Assembly (NCBI GenBank): GCA_031280825.1
Contig: JAITGE010000040.1
Coordinates: 1-64,000 of the forward strand
Direction of reading: 5' to 3'
DNA length: 64,000 bases
Source of the DNA: Oscillospiraceae bacterium
GTDB lineage: Bacteria > Bacillota > Clostridia > Oscillospirales > Acutalibacteraceae
The position numbers were made by a program, and so were the translations under genes. Shown piece by piece: positions 35,563 to 46,617 of this stretch. Position 1 is the stretch's first letter, and each line of letters opens with the position of its first letter. The notes beneath the pieces were generated by a model, which was given only the letters and a program-made list of their open reading frames with translations, made no database searches and had not been told where the DNA came from.

Positions 35563-36567
35563 TTACTCGCGCGGTTTGATGTTGATGCCCACCGCCAAAC
35601 GTCCCAGCGCATCCAAGCAGCTGCGCCCGCAAAGCAGATCAATGATCAATTCGCATTGCTCCGGGTCGGCGGTATCCATTTTGCCTTCCGTATTGAGGGT
35701 GATGCCATACGTGCCGAGAAAATCCATGCGCGCTTCAAACGAAAGTCCGGCAATATGCTCCAGGATTTCGCGGTCAAAATCCAAGAATTTGCGCGTGTGC
35801 TTGCCTGAAAGCGCCGTCAGCTCCAGCTGTTCAAAATTTCCAACAACCTCAGTCTGCGCGATCTGCTCCAGCCGCCGCGCGCAAACGGCGTTGGGGCGGC
35901 TCTCCAAATCAAAATCCTTTTCAACGCTTTCACTGAAGAAATAACCGCAATCGGCAATCATCAGGAAATCTGTTTGCGGGGTAAACTTCAGCAGCGGATC
36001 CTCCGCTTCGGCAACCTCACCGTTTTCACCTACACAAAGCAGCGCCTTTGCGCCGCCCAAAAAAGGGTTTGCCCGGCGCAGAAAAAGCACCTCGCGGGCA
36101 GGCGGCAAAGCAGGCTCGGCGCCCGCCTCCGTCTCCGCCTGCGCAGCTTCGGCTTCGGCACGGACGGCGCGGGCGGCTTCGCTTTCCGTCCCCAAAAAAG
36201 CATAGCCCGCTACCTTGCCCGCCGCCCCGTTGCAAAAATCCTCCGGAGCAAAAACATCCGCTTGCGCGACACCCTCGCGCAAATCGCGAATCTGCTCGCG
36301 AATCAGCTCGCTGCCGCAGGCGACCGCGCCGATTTCTTCCTTCGGCAGCAAGGGGGAATATTCCGAAACCACGTGATCGGGCAACGCCTTTTCAAGCAGC
36401 TGCCGAATCAGCTGCTCCACCCAGCGATCCACTTGCCGCATGTTGCATTTGTTCCAGTTCAGCTGCGTGCCGTCGCGGGATTTATGCGCGCTATACAGCG
36501 CGAACGTCCAATCGTATTCTTTCGGCTTGCAACCGCGCAGGGCTTCGATTACTTGCTGGGTATCCAA
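35563..36567 (-). CDS. DUF4868 (KwaB-like) cytoplasmic protein
   Basis: 334 residues from a TTG at 36567, chosen because AAGGAG lies 7 nt upstream; an ATG at 36588 in the same frame has a weak site. No membrane segment. The C-terminal half has the layout I associate with DUF4868: LFLRRANPF, a DFLMIADCGYFF segment, then EKDFDLESRPNAVCARRLEQI, VVGNFEQLELTA, TRKFLDFDREIL and LLCGRSCLDAL. DUF4868 is the domain of KwaB, the effector of the Kiwa anti-phage pair. No KwaA membrane partner is adjacent and the gene sits inside a glycan-use operon, so a defence role is doubtful. An Ala/Glu-rich insert lies at about 155-175. Confidence 0.5.
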   Translation of the reverse strand: MDTQQVIEALRGCKPKEYDWTFALYSAHKSRDGTQLNWNKCNMRQVDRWVEQLIRQLLEKALPDHVVSEYSPLLPKEEIGAVACGSELIREQIRDLREGVAQADVFAPEDFCNGAAGKVAGYAFLGTESEAARAVRAEAEAAQAETEAGAEPALPPAREVLFLRRANPFLGGAKALLCVGENGEVAEAEDPLLKFTPQTDFLMIADCGYFFSESVEKDFDLESRPNAVCARRLEQIAQTEVVGNFEQLELTALSGKHTRKFLDFDREILEHIAGLSFEARMDFLGTYGITLNTEGKMDTADPEQCELIIDLLCGRSCLDALGRLAVGINIKPRE

Positions 36568-36602
36568 TGGCTCACTCCTTAAACTCATTCTTTCGTTTCC
36601 GC

Positions 36603-38051
36603 TTATTTCACGCCAATGCACATGGGCAAGCCGGGGTTGGGATTCGCGCCGGTCGTGACGAGCAGCGCGCCGTCGCGCTGTTCAAACGCGGCAGGCTTGC
36701 CACAAACCGTCACCGCCTTGATTTCCGGGTGATAGAGCCGCCCGAGGGCTTTGATCCACGCCTGCCCGTCCTCGCTTTCGCGCATCTGGAAAGCGAACAC
36801 CGCGCCGTCCTTCTGCGTGAAGCGGAAATCCGTGCTGCCGAATTCCGCCTTTGTTTCTTTGAACATGCCGCCGTCCATTTTCGTCTTTCCTTCCATGGCG
36901 GTGCGCCAAGGGCGCGTGCCATAGATGCCCTCGCCGTTTTCTTTGCACCATTTGCCGATGCGTCCCAGTGTCCAAACCAACTCGTCGTCCAGCGTACCGT
37001 CCGGCTTCTGGGTGACGTTCAGCAGCAGGCAGCCATTTTTCGCGGTCACATCCACGAGGGTATCCAAAATCTCCGGGGCTTGCTTGTATTTCCAGCGCAC
37101 GTTGTAGAACCAATCGCCGATGGAAGTATCGTCCTGCCACGGCGCTTCACTCGCGTTTTCCATGATCCCGCGCTCAATATCCACCACGCCAATGTTCAGC
37201 AGCTTCTGATCCGTGGTTTTTTTGAAATTATAAAGCGCGTTGTTCACGCCGCCGTTGTGCGCGGCGCTGGTGTTGTAAAGATGCGCGACCATCGCCAGCC
37301 CGTAATCGCCAAACGGCATACAGCCGTCCGAATAAAAGAGATCCGGCGCGAATTTATCAATCACATCCACCATGCGGCGCAGCCAATCCTTGTGGTATTT
37401 TTCATTGTTCGTGTACCATGTCCAGGTTCCGGCATGGTCAAGCAGTTCACTGTTATTGTCGCGGTAAAAGCTTTGCCAGCGCGGATCCGCGCCATCATAA
37501 GGCACGCCGGCAAACGGACCGGTTTTATCCGCGCCGTGGCTGGTGGAAAACCAAGTATAGGACGCGCCCAAATGCTCCGTCAGCCCAAAAGGCAGCCCGC
37601 AGCGCTTTGCTTCCTTTTGCCAGAGGGCGCAAATATCCCGCATCGGACCCATCCTGGTGGAATTCCACTCGTTCCATTTGGAGTCGAAGCAATCAAAATT
37701 ATCATGATGCATCGCCTGCGCCACAAAGTATTTCGCGCCGCTTTCCACAAAAAGATCCATCAACCCCGCCGGATCAAATTTTTCCGCCTTCCAAAGCTTC
37801 ACCAGATCCTTGTAACCGAACTTGCTGGGATGCCCGTATTTGCGGCAATGGTACATGTATTGATCCGAGCCTTCGATATACATGGTTCGGGCATACCAAT
37901 CGCCATACATTGGGACGCACTGCGGTCCCCAATGGCTCCAGATGCCGAATTTCGCGTCCAGGAACCACTGCGGGCACTGAAAGCCCTGCAGTCCGTCCAC
38001 CGTCGGCTCAAACGGACCGTTTGCAATTTGGAATTCTGCTTTGTTGATCAT
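36603..38051 (-). CDS. GH29 alpha-L-fucosidase, cytoplasmic
   Basis: 482 residues. The family 29 catalytic domain shows KFGIWSHWG (34-42), YDWYAR-like GDWYARTMY, FVAQAMHHDNFDCFDSKW (109-125) and the nucleophile Asp242 in DLFYSDG. There is no signal peptide, so it acts inside the cell, on fucosylated glycans that have been imported. It is the first gene of a minus-strand operon (fucosidase, DUF4868, LRR protein, symporter, phosphoesterase) with gaps of 33-47 bp or small overlaps. A strong promoter with an operator-like palindrome lies 44 bp upstream, suggesting repression. Confidence 0.9.
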   Translation of the reverse strand: MINKAEFQIANGPFEPTVDGLQGFQCPQWFLDAKFGIWSHWGPQCVPMYGDWYARTMYIEGSDQYMYHCRKYGHPSKFGYKDLVKLWKAEKFDPAGLMDLFVESGAKYFVAQAMHHDNFDCFDSKWNEWNSTRMGPMRDICALWQKEAKRCGLPFGLTEHLGASYTWFSTSHGADKTGPFAGVPYDGADPRWQSFYRDNNSELLDHAGTWTWYTNNEKYHKDWLRRMVDVIDKFAPDLFYSDGCMPFGDYGLAMVAHLYNTSAAHNGGVNNALYNFKKTTDQKLLNIGVVDIERGIMENASEAPWQDDTSIGDWFYNVRWKYKQAPEILDTLVDVTAKNGCLLLNVTQKPDGTLDDELVWTLGRIGKWCKENGEGIYGTRPWRTAMEGKTKMDGGMFKETKAEFGSTDFRFTQKDGAVFAFQMRESEDGQAWIKALGRLYHPEIKAVTVCGKPAAFEQRDGALLVTTGANPNPGLPMCIGVK

Positions 38052-38082
38052 GTTTGCTGTCCCCCACCTCTAATTGATGAAA

Positions 38083-38097
38083 CTTACTTAGCAAGTA
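38083..38097. promoter_or_regulatory. Operator-like palindrome overlapping the -10 box of the fucosidase operon
   Basis: ACTTGCTAAGTAAGT on the minus strand has all but one of its symmetric pairs matched around a central A. It overlaps the end of the -10 box, the place where a LacI- or GntR-type repressor would block transcription. No regulator gene lies next to the operon. Confidence 0.45.
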
Positions 38098-38122
38098 TAC
38101 CCCCACATGGCGGCGTTGTCAA
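38095..38122 (-). promoter_or_regulatory. Promoter of the fucosidase operon
   Basis: TTGACA (38122-38117), 16 nt, TATACT (38100-38095) on the minus strand. Confidence 0.8.
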
Positions 38123-38178
38123 CAAAAAATTTTGAAATGTACATTGCTTTCATAGATGCGTTGCCGAAACGCCGCGCG

Positions 38179-40338
38179 TCAATCCTCCCTGCGCAGCAGA
38201 TCCCCCAGGGTTGTTCGTTTTTCTTCTTTTTGCTTTTGCCGCTCCAGGAACTTTTCGGTGTCATGCCTGCCCGCGCCCGTTGCTTCACGGCGTTTTTCAA
38301 AATCCGAAAGCTTTTCGCGAAAGCCGCAAACGCAGCTGAAAATCCGCTTTTCACCCTCGCCGCGCAGTTCCAGCTTTTTGTGGCAATCCGGACAGCGGGC
38401 ATTGGTAACAATTGCCAGCGATTTCCGATAGCCGCATTCCCGATCCTGGCAAACAAGCATTCTGCCCTTTTTACCGTTGACATCCAGCAGATTTTTGCCG
38501 CATTCCGGGCAGCGCTCGTGGGTCAGATTTTCATGCGCGTAGCTGGCGGCGGAAGCAATCACCCCGGCGGTCAGCTGGGCGGCATAACGGCGTATTTCTT
38601 CCATAAAGCCCTGCGCAGGGCGCTTTCCGCGTGCGATTTCCGTCAGCTGCTGCTCCCATTGAGCGGTCAGCGTCGCTGAACGCAGCTCCTCCGGCACAAT
38701 TCGGATCAGTTGCCGACCCTTGGCAGTAGGATGCAGCTCCTTGCCCTTGCGTTCCACATAAAAACAGTCAAAGAGCTTTTCAATGATATCGGCACGGGTA
38801 GCGGGCGTGCCCAAGCTGGGCGGGACGGTGTATTCCTCCTTACGCCGCAAGCCCGCCAGCTCAGGCGGGTTTTCCATCGCCGTAAGCAGCGCGGCTTCGG
38901 TATAACGCGCGGGCGGCTTCGTTTTGCCGTTAACCAGGGCAATCTCCATCGGCTGCAGGCTCTGCCCTTGGCTGAGCGGCGGCAGCGACTGGCTGCGCAT
39001 ATCGTCCTCAGAAGACTCGTCCTCTTCCGAAAGATTGCCGTAAACCGCCCGCCAGCCCGCCGCGCGCTCCGTTTTGCCCTTGGCGTGGAAAAAGCTCCCG
39101 CCGATTTGCAGCTTGACGCGCACCTCGTCATATTCGTGCGGAGGGCTGAGAACAGCTAAAAAACGACGCACCACCAAATCATAAATTTGTGTTTCCTCAC
39201 GGCGCAGGCGGGTGAAATTCGCCGCTTCCTCTGTAGGAATAATCGCGTGGTGATCCGTTACCTTTGCGTCGTTCACCAAATAGCGCGCGCTCCATTTGCC
39301 GCGCAGAATGGCTTGCGCCGTTTCGCGGTATTGCCCCACGGCGACCGCCCGCAACCGCTCCGGCAGACTCGGCACAACATCCTGCGGAATGTAGCGCGAA
39401 TCTGTGCGCGGGTAGGTCACAACCTTATGAATCTCATAGAGGCTCTGCATGGCGGCAAGGGTTTGCTTTGCCGAAAAGCCGTATTTCTTATTCGCGTCCC
39501 GCTGCAGCTCCGTTAAATCGTAGGCGGCGGGCGGAGGAACGGAACGGAATTCCCGCCGCAGCTCCGTTACGGTCGCCCTTTTACCCGCTAAGCCGGAGCG
39601 CAGCGCCTCGGCGCTCTCGCGCTGTGAAAGCCTGCTCTGCCCTTTTCCATCTTGGAAGAGCGCCGAAAAGCCCTGCAGCTTTGCCCGCAGCGTCCAATAC
39701 TCCTGCGGGCGAAAGCACAGAATCTCCTCCTCCCGCCGGACAATGAGCGCAAGCGTCGGGGTCTGCACGCGCCCAGCGGAAAGCTGCGCGTTATGTTTGC
39801 AGGTCAGCGCCCGCGTGACATTCAGCCCCACCAGCCAATCCGCTTCGGCGCGCGCCTGCGCGGCACGGTAGAGCGGCTCATACTCCCTGCCCGGGCGGAG
39901 CCTCGCAAATCCCTCTTTGATCGCCTTATCTGTCTGCGAGGAAATCCACAGTCGCCGGACAGGCTTACGGCAACCCGCTTTCTGCAAAATCCAGCGGGCA
40001 ACCAGTTCACCCTCGCGCCCCGCGTCGGTGGCAATGATAACCTCGCCCACATCCGCGCGGCGCAGCAAAGCCGAAACCAGGCTGAACTGCTTACCTGTTT
40101 CTTTGATGACGCTCAGGCGCATTTCCTTTGGCAGCATGGGGAGATCCTCCAGCCGCCATCGCTTGTATTTTTCATCATAGCTTTCGGGGTCGGCAAGCGT
40201 CACAAGGTGCCCCAACGCCCAGGTGACAATCGCGTCGCCGCCCTCCAGGCAGCCTTCGGCCTGCCTGTGGCAGCCCAAAACGCGCGCAAGCTCCCGCGCG
40301 ACCGACGGCTTTTCGGCTAAAATCAATCGTTTTGGCAT
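38179..40338 (-). CDS. topB: DNA topoisomerase III
   Basis: A type IA topoisomerase. The TOPRIM domain has AEKPSVA (8-14) and the acidic DAGREGE (105-111). The catalytic Tyr309 is in VTYPRTDSRYIP. Two C-terminal zinc ribbons are visible (CPECGKNLL with CQDRECGY, and CPDCHKKLEL with FSCVCGF). 719 residues, normal for Firmicute TopB. A charged C-terminal tail follows. It relaxes single-stranded or underwound DNA and helps resolve recombination intermediates. Single gene with its own promoter. Chromosomal context, with no sign of a conjugative element around it. Confidence 0.94.
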   Translation of the reverse strand: MPKRLILAEKPSVARELARVLGCHRQAEGCLEGGDAIVTWALGHLVTLADPESYDEKYKRWRLEDLPMLPKEMRLSVIKETGKQFSLVSALLRRADVGEVIIATDAGREGELVARWILQKAGCRKPVRRLWISSQTDKAIKEGFARLRPGREYEPLYRAAQARAEADWLVGLNVTRALTCKHNAQLSAGRVQTPTLALIVRREEEILCFRPQEYWTLRAKLQGFSALFQDGKGQSRLSQRESAEALRSGLAGKRATVTELRREFRSVPPPAAYDLTELQRDANKKYGFSAKQTLAAMQSLYEIHKVVTYPRTDSRYIPQDVVPSLPERLRAVAVGQYRETAQAILRGKWSARYLVNDAKVTDHHAIIPTEEAANFTRLRREETQIYDLVVRRFLAVLSPPHEYDEVRVKLQIGGSFFHAKGKTERAAGWRAVYGNLSEEDESSEDDMRSQSLPPLSQGQSLQPMEIALVNGKTKPPARYTEAALLTAMENPPELAGLRRKEEYTVPPSLGTPATRADIIEKLFDCFYVERKGKELHPTAKGRQLIRIVPEELRSATLTAQWEQQLTEIARGKRPAQGFMEEIRRYAAQLTAGVIASAASYAHENLTHERCPECGKNLLDVNGKKGRMLVCQDRECGYRKSLAIVTNARCPDCHKKLELRGEGEKRIFSCVCGFREKLSDFEKRREATGAGRHDTEKFLERQKQKEEKRTTLGDLLRRED

Positions 40339-40369
40339 GGCAATCGTTCCTGTTCTTTAAGTTGCCTTA

Positions 40370-40398
40370 AGTATAGCACAAAACAAAGCGAAAAGCAA
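40370..40398 (-). promoter_or_regulatory. topB promoter
   Basis: TTGCTT (40398-40393), 17 nt, TATACT (40375-40370) on the minus strand. Confidence 0.72.
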
Positions 40399-40469
40399 AT
40401 TACCGTTCATAAAAGGGGACGGATGCAGCGCACCCGCCCCCCGGCGAAAAACCCGAAAACCGTCGCCCG

Positions 40470-41225
40470 CTACGCCAGCCGTTGCACCATCAAAAAAGCG
40501 GAGGCAAGGTCAACCGTCGCCTGCGTCGCGCTTTCCACATTCAGCGCGATCACCGCCGCGTTGCCGATGTTGCGGATGATGGCAGCCGAAGCATCCATTT
40601 CCACGCCGCCGGGCATAAAAACGGCAGTGGAATCAAGCGGGTTCGTGCCGACATAAATTTTCACTGTCACGTCCTGATCCCACACCGCGCCTGAGAGACG
40701 GTACGAGATATCATAAACGCCCGGTTGGTTCACCGTGACAACCGAAGCGTTGGCTGTGATCTGGCTGGAATCACCTGTGATGGTCGGAATGGTTTGATCG
40801 AAAATAAAGCTGTTCCAGCCCGGATACACACCCGCGCCCCCCGGGGACGGAGCCTCTGTCGAAAAAGTGTATTCGTTTGCATAAATCGCCGCGCTTGCGG
40901 GTGTGACGTTGACCGCCGTGGGTCCCGTTGGTCCGTCGGGTCCCGTCGGTCCCGTAGGACCCGTTGGTCCTGTGGGACCTGTTGGTCCGATGGCTCCCTG
41001 TGCACCGGCCGGTCCGGTTGGTCCAACGGGACCGGCTGGTCCCGTTATGCCCTGGATTCCGGTTGCGCCGGTTGGTCCGGTTGCGCCGTCAGGTCCCGTA
41101 GGTCCCGTAGGTCCGCCGGGTGCGCCGGTCGGTCCCGTGGGTCCCGTGACCCCCGTGGGTCCCTGGTGGGTATTGTTGCCGGCATAAACACGCGCGGCAC
41201 GCGGGGAATTCCTTCTGTTGGACAT
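40470..41225 (-). CDS. BclA-like collagen protein without the shared N-terminal domain
   Basis: 251 residues from the ATG at 41225 (GGAGG upstream). A short basic N-terminus ([15 protein letters not shown]) is followed by about 80 residues of Gly-x-y triplets, mainly GPT and GAT, then a jelly-roll-like C-terminal domain of about 145 residues as in exosporium BclA proteins. The BclA-type cues are [23 protein letters not shown] and a strand ending FLMVQRLA. The threonines at the y position are the usual O-glycan sites. It is the last of a nine-gene cluster and the only one that lacks the NAEGEKIQ domain, so it may use another anchor. Confidence 0.85.
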   Translation of the reverse strand: MSNRRNSPRAARVYAGNNTHQGPTGVTGPTGPTGAPGGPTGPTGPDGATGPTGATGIQGITGPAGPVGPTGPAGAQGAIGPTGPTGPTGPTGPTGPDGPTGPTAVNVTPASAAIYANEYTFSTEAPSPGGAGVYPGWNSFIFDQTIPTITGDSSQITANASVVTVNQPGVYDISYRLSGAVWDQDVTVKIYVGTNPLDSTAVFMPGGVEMDASAAIIRNIGNAAVIALNVESATQATVDLASAFLMVQRLA

Positions 41226-41256
41226 GTTCACATAACCTCCTGAAAATGTTATCTGG

Positions 41257-42375
<1,119 letters not shown>

Positions 42376-43338
42376 TTAAGCTAGGCGCTCAATGCGCAGG
42401 CTTGCGCCGTTGCCGACAACCAGCCCCGTGCGGAACGGGACGCCTGACATGCTGGTTATCGAAAGTGCTACGGTCGTTCCGGCACTGAGCGTGCGAATAC
42501 AGGAGCAGCAATAATTGCGGATGGGTTCGGCTGCCGAAACGACATTGCTGCCATCAAAGAGTGCGCCATCGATGAGCACAGCCGCCGCCGCCTGCACCTC
42601 CTCCGTGAAATTGATATCATAGGAGATCTGGTAAACCCCTGCGGTTTGCAGAATGAACACCGCGCCGTTACTGGCTACTTGAACATCGCTTGTCGTGTAG
42701 GCCCCGGCGTTAAAGGGCACGATCTGCGGTGTCGTCGGCAAAGTGAACGAACCACCGCTGCTCACGCCAAAGCCGAATGACGCGCTCACAAGCGACCCGG
42801 AAGCGCCTGTCACGCCTGCCGCGCCGCCCGCACCGGCAATTCCGGCAACACCCGCAGCACCCGCGGCACCCGGCGCACCCGCAGCGCCCGGCGCACCTAC
42901 AGCGCCTTGGGAACCGACGATGCCCGCCGTGCCCACCGCGCCTGTGGCGCCGGTTCCCCCGGTTGCCCCCTGCGCACCGGCAGCGCCCTGGGAACCGTTC
43001 GGGTCGCCCGCCGCCCCCGTTGCGCCGGTGGCGCCGGTGGCGCCCTGCATACTTGAAGCCGAAAGCGCCGCCGTCATTTTTGCGCGCAGAAACATCTGGT
43101 TTTGCGCGACGCTTCCGAGGGTTTGCTCCACGCTTTCGTTTATATCCAGCACATCGTCAATACTGGCGTTCGGTCCCGATACGCCGTCCAGCGTTCCCAG
43201 CCCAAACTGGATCTTTTCTCCCTCGGCATTGATAATATGCGAAATGCCCATTTCCTCCATCGCTATAGACGCCAGAACTTGGTTGATGACGTCGTCGCGG
43301 TCAAATCCTGGCAGTTCGGGGAATTGTGGAAGTCCCAA
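42376..43338 (-). CDS. Collagen-like exosporium-type protein, subtype B (alanine-rich stalk)
   Basis: 320 residues from a TTG at 43338 with AAAGGAGG 7 nt upstream. The N-terminal domain reads [48 protein letters not shown], then [12 protein letters not shown]; the GTLDG and QNQMFLR motifs mark subtype B. The stalk uses GAA, GAP and GVA triplets with few threonines, so it would be much less O-glycosylated than its neighbours. The C-terminal domain ends [12 protein letters not shown]. Confidence 0.84.
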   Translation of the reverse strand: MGLPQFPELPGFDRDDVINQVLASIAMEEMGISHIINAEGEKIQFGLGTLDGVSGPNASIDDVLDINESVEQTLGSVAQNQMFLRAKMTAALSASSMQGATGATGATGAAGDPNGSQGAAGAQGATGGTGATGAVGTAGIVGSQGAVGAPGAAGAPGAAGAAGVAGIAGAGGAAGVTGASGSLVSASFGFGVSSGGSFTLPTTPQIVPFNAGAYTTSDVQVASNGAVFILQTAGVYQISYDINFTEEVQAAAAVLIDGALFDGSNVVSAAEPIRNYCCSCIRTLSAGTTVALSITSMSGVPFRTGLVVGNGASLRIERLA

Positions 43339-43375
43339 GGGTCATCCTCCTTTTTCAGCTTAATGAGTTTGCCGT

Positions 43376-44359
43376 TTAAGGTGTTTTATCATCCCGCAGG
43401 CGGATGATGGAAATTGTGCCGTAATTGCCGTAAGAACCGTAGTCATCCTGCGGGGAGGCGATTTGCATACGCAAGGTGGTGTTATCCTGCAGTTCAATGA
43501 GAAAATCCTTCGCGTAAAGCATCATGCCGCCGCCGTTTGCCTGCCCATAACTGTAGGATTCCGGGATAGGGACGTCAGCACCCCTGTCGTCAATCGTTAC
43601 CCACGTGTAAAACGGCGGTGTTTCCGGGTAACGCAAGCGATAGGAAATACGGTATAACCCGGCAGGCACATCCATAAAGCCGTAATAATCCGCTCTCAGC
43701 CCGGCGGCGACGTGATCGGGATAATTAAACAATATATACAGCGGAAGATCGGCGCTGACGCCGCTGAAGGACGTATCCCCCTGGGTAGGTATAAAGCCAA
43801 AAACCGTAGTGGCGGGGGTGGACAGCGCGCCCGTTGCGCCTGCCGCGCCCGCGGCGCCTGCCGCGCCCGTTGCGCCGGTTGCGCCCGTCGGTCCTGTCAC
43901 ACCGCGCTCACCCGCAGCCCCGGTTGCACCCGTTACACCTGTCGCGCCTGCCACACCGGGGAAACCCTGCGGTCCGGTCGCGCCCTCCAAGCCAGTGCTG
44001 CCGGTCGCGCCCGTCGCGCCTTCGTCTGACCCCGTCGCGCCCGTCGCGCCTGTGGAACCTGTTGCGCCGCGCTCAATAACCGCGCCCGCAGCGCCTGTAA
44101 ATTTTGCGTTCAAAAGCATCTGAATATTCAGAACCGTCTGCATGGTTTGCTCCACGGCGTCGTTCACATCCAGAACGTCTTCAATAGTCGGCGCGTCGGG
44201 GTTGCCGGGGATGGTGCCAAGCGCATACTGGATCTTTTCACCTTCGGCGTTAATAATATGGCTCAGCGCAAGCTCCTCCATGGCGATGGAGGAAATAATT
44301 TGGTCAATTACGCCCGGGCGTCCCCACGCGGGACATTCCGGGAATTGGGGCATAGACAT
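43376..44359 (-). CDS. Collagen-like exosporium-type protein, subtype A
   Basis: 327 residues. The N-terminus is [27 protein letters not shown] followed by [16 protein letters not shown] (subtype A). The collagen stalk runs from about 100 to 185, with one break (GSDEGATG). The C-terminal domain carries the [11 protein letters not shown] strand and ends in [15 protein letters not shown] lies 9 nt before the ATG. Adjacent genes are 16-37 bp away on both sides, so the cluster may be one transcript. Confidence 0.84.
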   Translation of the reverse strand: MSMPQFPECPAWGRPGVIDQIISSIAMEELALSHIINAEGEKIQYALGTIPGNPDAPTIEDVLDVNDAVEQTMQTVLNIQMLLNAKFTGAAGAVIERGATGSTGATGATGSDEGATGATGSTGLEGATGPQGFPGVAGATGVTGATGAAGERGVTGPTGATGATGAAGAAGAAGATGALSTPATTVFGFIPTQGDTSFSGVSADLPLYILFNYPDHVAAGLRADYYGFMDVPAGLYRISYRLRYPETPPFYTWVTIDDRGADVPIPESYSYGQANGGGMMLYAKDFLIELQDNTTLRMQIASPQDDYGSYGNYGTISIIRLRDDKTP

Positions 44360-44374
44360 TGGGCGTTTCCTCCT

Positions 44375-45331
44375 TTATACCAATCGTTCAACGCGCACCG
44401 CCGCGCCGCAGCCGCTATATAGGTTGAATGCTTGATCCGTCGTTGAATACAGCACCAGGCGCACACGGTCGCTCGCGTTCAGGAACGCAATCACATCGGC
44501 GGCATAATTGTAAACGGGGGCGTCAGGCTCAAAAAGGCTGCTTTCCAGGGGCGCGGAACCCACGACAAAAAAGGTACGGATCCGCGCGGGGCCGGCAAGG
44601 TTAACGTCATACGCCAGGCGGTAATACCCGGCTTGGTGCACACTGAAGCCCCTGCCGTCAGCTTCGGGGGTAACGCTCGCAGTTGGCGTGAACACATCCG
44701 AATACTCCACCAAAACAGCCATCCCTGCGCTAAGAGAAATCGTTCCGCCTCTGTTTTCACCATATGCGACCTCGCCCGAAACGGGCACAGCCGCCGTGCC
44801 CGTCGCGCCTGTCACACCCGTTGCGCCCACAGCGCCCTGCGAGCCTGTCGCCCCTGCCGCGCCCATGGCGCCGGCTTCGCCCGCAGCGCCCGGGGAACCG
44901 CCGGCACCTGCCGGACCCGTCACACCCTGCGAACCGGTTGCCCCCGTGATGCCGGGCGCTCCCCGCGCCCCCGCCGGACCTGCCGGACCGTTCGGGTCGC
45001 CGGCAGCGCCCGTGACACCTGTTGCGCCTGTCGCGCCGCGCAAGTCAGACGCCCCGAGCGCCGACATCATCTTAGAGCGCAGGAACATCTGATTTTGCGC
45101 GACGGAGCTGAGTGTTTGGTTCACGCTGTCGTTAATATCCAGTACGTCGTCAATCGTTGCGCCAGGGCCCGTAACGCCATCCAGTGTGCCGACGGCAAAC
45201 TGGATTTTTTCGCCCTCGGCATTGATGATATGCGACAGCCCCAGTTCCTCCATCGCGATAGAAGCCAGAATTTGATCCACCGCACACTCGCGCGGCAAAT
45301 CCGGCATGGTTGGAAAGCTGGGCATTGACAT
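44375..45331 (-). CDS. Collagen-like exosporium-type protein, subtype B
   Basis: 318 residues from the ATG at 45331 (AAGGAG 8 nt upstream; a longer frame start has no site). The N-terminal domain has [42 protein letters not shown] and [12 protein letters not shown], all subtype B marks. The stalk mixes GAT, GPA and GAA triplets. The C-terminal domain ends [12 protein letters not shown]. Confidence 0.84.
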   Translation of the reverse strand: MSMPSFPTMPDLPRECAVDQILASIAMEELGLSHIINAEGEKIQFAVGTLDGVTGPGATIDDVLDINDSVNQTLSSVAQNQMFLRSKMMSALGASDLRGATGATGVTGAAGDPNGPAGPAGARGAPGITGATGSQGVTGPAGAGGSPGAAGEAGAMGAAGATGSQGAVGATGVTGATGTAAVPVSGEVAYGENRGGTISLSAGMAVLVEYSDVFTPTASVTPEADGRGFSVHQAGYYRLAYDVNLAGPARIRTFFVVGSAPLESSLFEPDAPVYNYAADVIAFLNASDRVRLVLYSTTDQAFNLYSGCGAAVRVERLV

Positions 45332-45464
45332 AGGCTGCACTCCTTTTGAAACAAGAGATTGGAAGTGTGTAAACAAGATTTTCAAAAGCGGAGCGCGCGC
45401 CCACGGGGCTTGCTCCCGCCGCGGGCGCCGCTTCCTTCGTTCCTACGTCCTCACCAAGCACGCT

Positions 45465-46598
45465 TTATTTTCCATAGAACAAACGGCGGAAGAACCCATT
45501 TTTTTGCGCGTCCACGCAGCTTGGGGATTCCTCGCAGGGCGCATCGGTTGTAGCGGAGCCTTCCTTGCCGGCAAACACAACCGGCCCAAGCTGGTCAAGG
45601 TTAGAATCCTCCATCTGTCCCGTTCTCGGGTTCAGGAACCGGATGGTATCCGGGCGCAGCAAAATCATCGAAAGCGACGGATATGCCGTGCCTGTGCCAA
45701 TTTGCAAGCCCTCAAGCACCAGTTCGACGGCATCGCCCATGTCAAACTCCTGGTCAAATTCCTTGCTAAGCATCGCAAGGCTCGCCGCACGGACCGCGCC
45801 GTTGTTAACGGATTGCAGCAGCGTCGTGCCGTTGCGCATCACATAAGCGCGCGCGTCCGGGCTAAGCGGCTCTTTGTCAATCCTATAAGAAACATGGTAA
45901 AGCCCCTTCTGAATGACGACGAAGTTGCTTGCGCCGATGGCGATGCCGTTCTGTATTTGCTGATCGGTAAAACTCATTGCTTGCGTGTCGCCAATGCTGG
46001 CAAAGCTGATCGCCTGCCCGTTGGTTTCACCAAAGCCGTTGATATAGGTTGGCGGCGCGGGGGACGCGCCCGATGGTCCTGTCGCGCCTTGCGCGCCGGT
46101 AGGTCCTGTGGGACCCGCCGGACCCACGGGACCGGGCGGACCTTGCAGTCCCTGTAATCCCTGCGATCCCTGCGAACCTGTCGCGCCCTGCGGACCTGTT
46201 ATGCCTTCCGGTCCTGTCGCGCCGTCCGGACCGGTATCGCCCATGGCGCCGGTGGGTCCGGTATCCGGTCCGGTCGCGCCCGTGGGACCTGTGGGACCTG
46301 TCGCGCCGCGGGTAGTGACCGCACTGATCGCGGCGGTAAATTTGCTGTTAAGGATCATTTGGCTGTCCAGCACAGAATCCAGCGTGCTGTTAACGCTCTG
46401 ATTGATATCCAGCACGTCGTCGATGGTTGCGTCCTCCGGCAAGCCGGGCAGCGTGCCGAGCGCATACTGGATCTTTTCACCCTCGGCGTTGATGATATGG
46501 CTCAGTGCCAGCTCTTCCATGGCAATGGAGGAGATAATTTGGTTGATTACGTCCGGGCGTTCCCATTCCGGGCATTCCGGAAATACGGGCATAGACAT
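45465..46598 (-). CDS. Collagen-like exosporium-type protein, subtype A, with C-terminal extension
   Basis: 377 residues from the ATG at 46598 (GGAGG 8 nt upstream). The N-terminus is [23 protein letters not shown] with [16 protein letters not shown] (subtype A). The stalk of about 90 residues has mixed GPT, GAT and GLQ triplets. After the usual IRFL end, the C-terminus extends by about 50 residues, including [21 protein letters not shown]. That tail is basic and aromatic and includes one Cys, features absent from its paralogs. Confidence 0.84.
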   Translation of the reverse strand: MSMPVFPECPEWERPDVINQIISSIAMEELALSHIINAEGEKIQYALGTLPGLPEDATIDDVLDINQSVNSTLDSVLDSQMILNSKFTAAISAVTTRGATGPTGPTGATGPDTGPTGAMGDTGPDGATGPEGITGPQGATGSQGSQGLQGLQGPPGPVGPAGPTGPTGAQGATGPSGASPAPPTYINGFGETNGQAISFASIGDTQAMSFTDQQIQNGIAIGASNFVVIQKGLYHVSYRIDKEPLSPDARAYVMRNGTTLLQSVNNGAVRAASLAMLSKEFDQEFDMGDAVELVLEGLQIGTGTAYPSLSMILLRPDTIRFLNPRTGQMEDSNLDQLGPVVFAGKEGSATTDAPCEESPSCVDAQKNGFFRRLFYGK

Positions 46599-46617
46599 AG
46601 CTTGTTCCTCCTTCTGT

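Noticed and set aside
35563-36567. A Kiwa anti-phage system
   Set aside because: Only a KwaB-like protein is seen. No KwaA-like four-helix membrane protein is adjacent and the operon is metabolic.
36048-38135. Plus-strand frame of 695 codons
   Set aside because: Antisense to the GH29 fucosidase and part of the DUF4868 gene; Arg/His-rich, no start signal, no domain.
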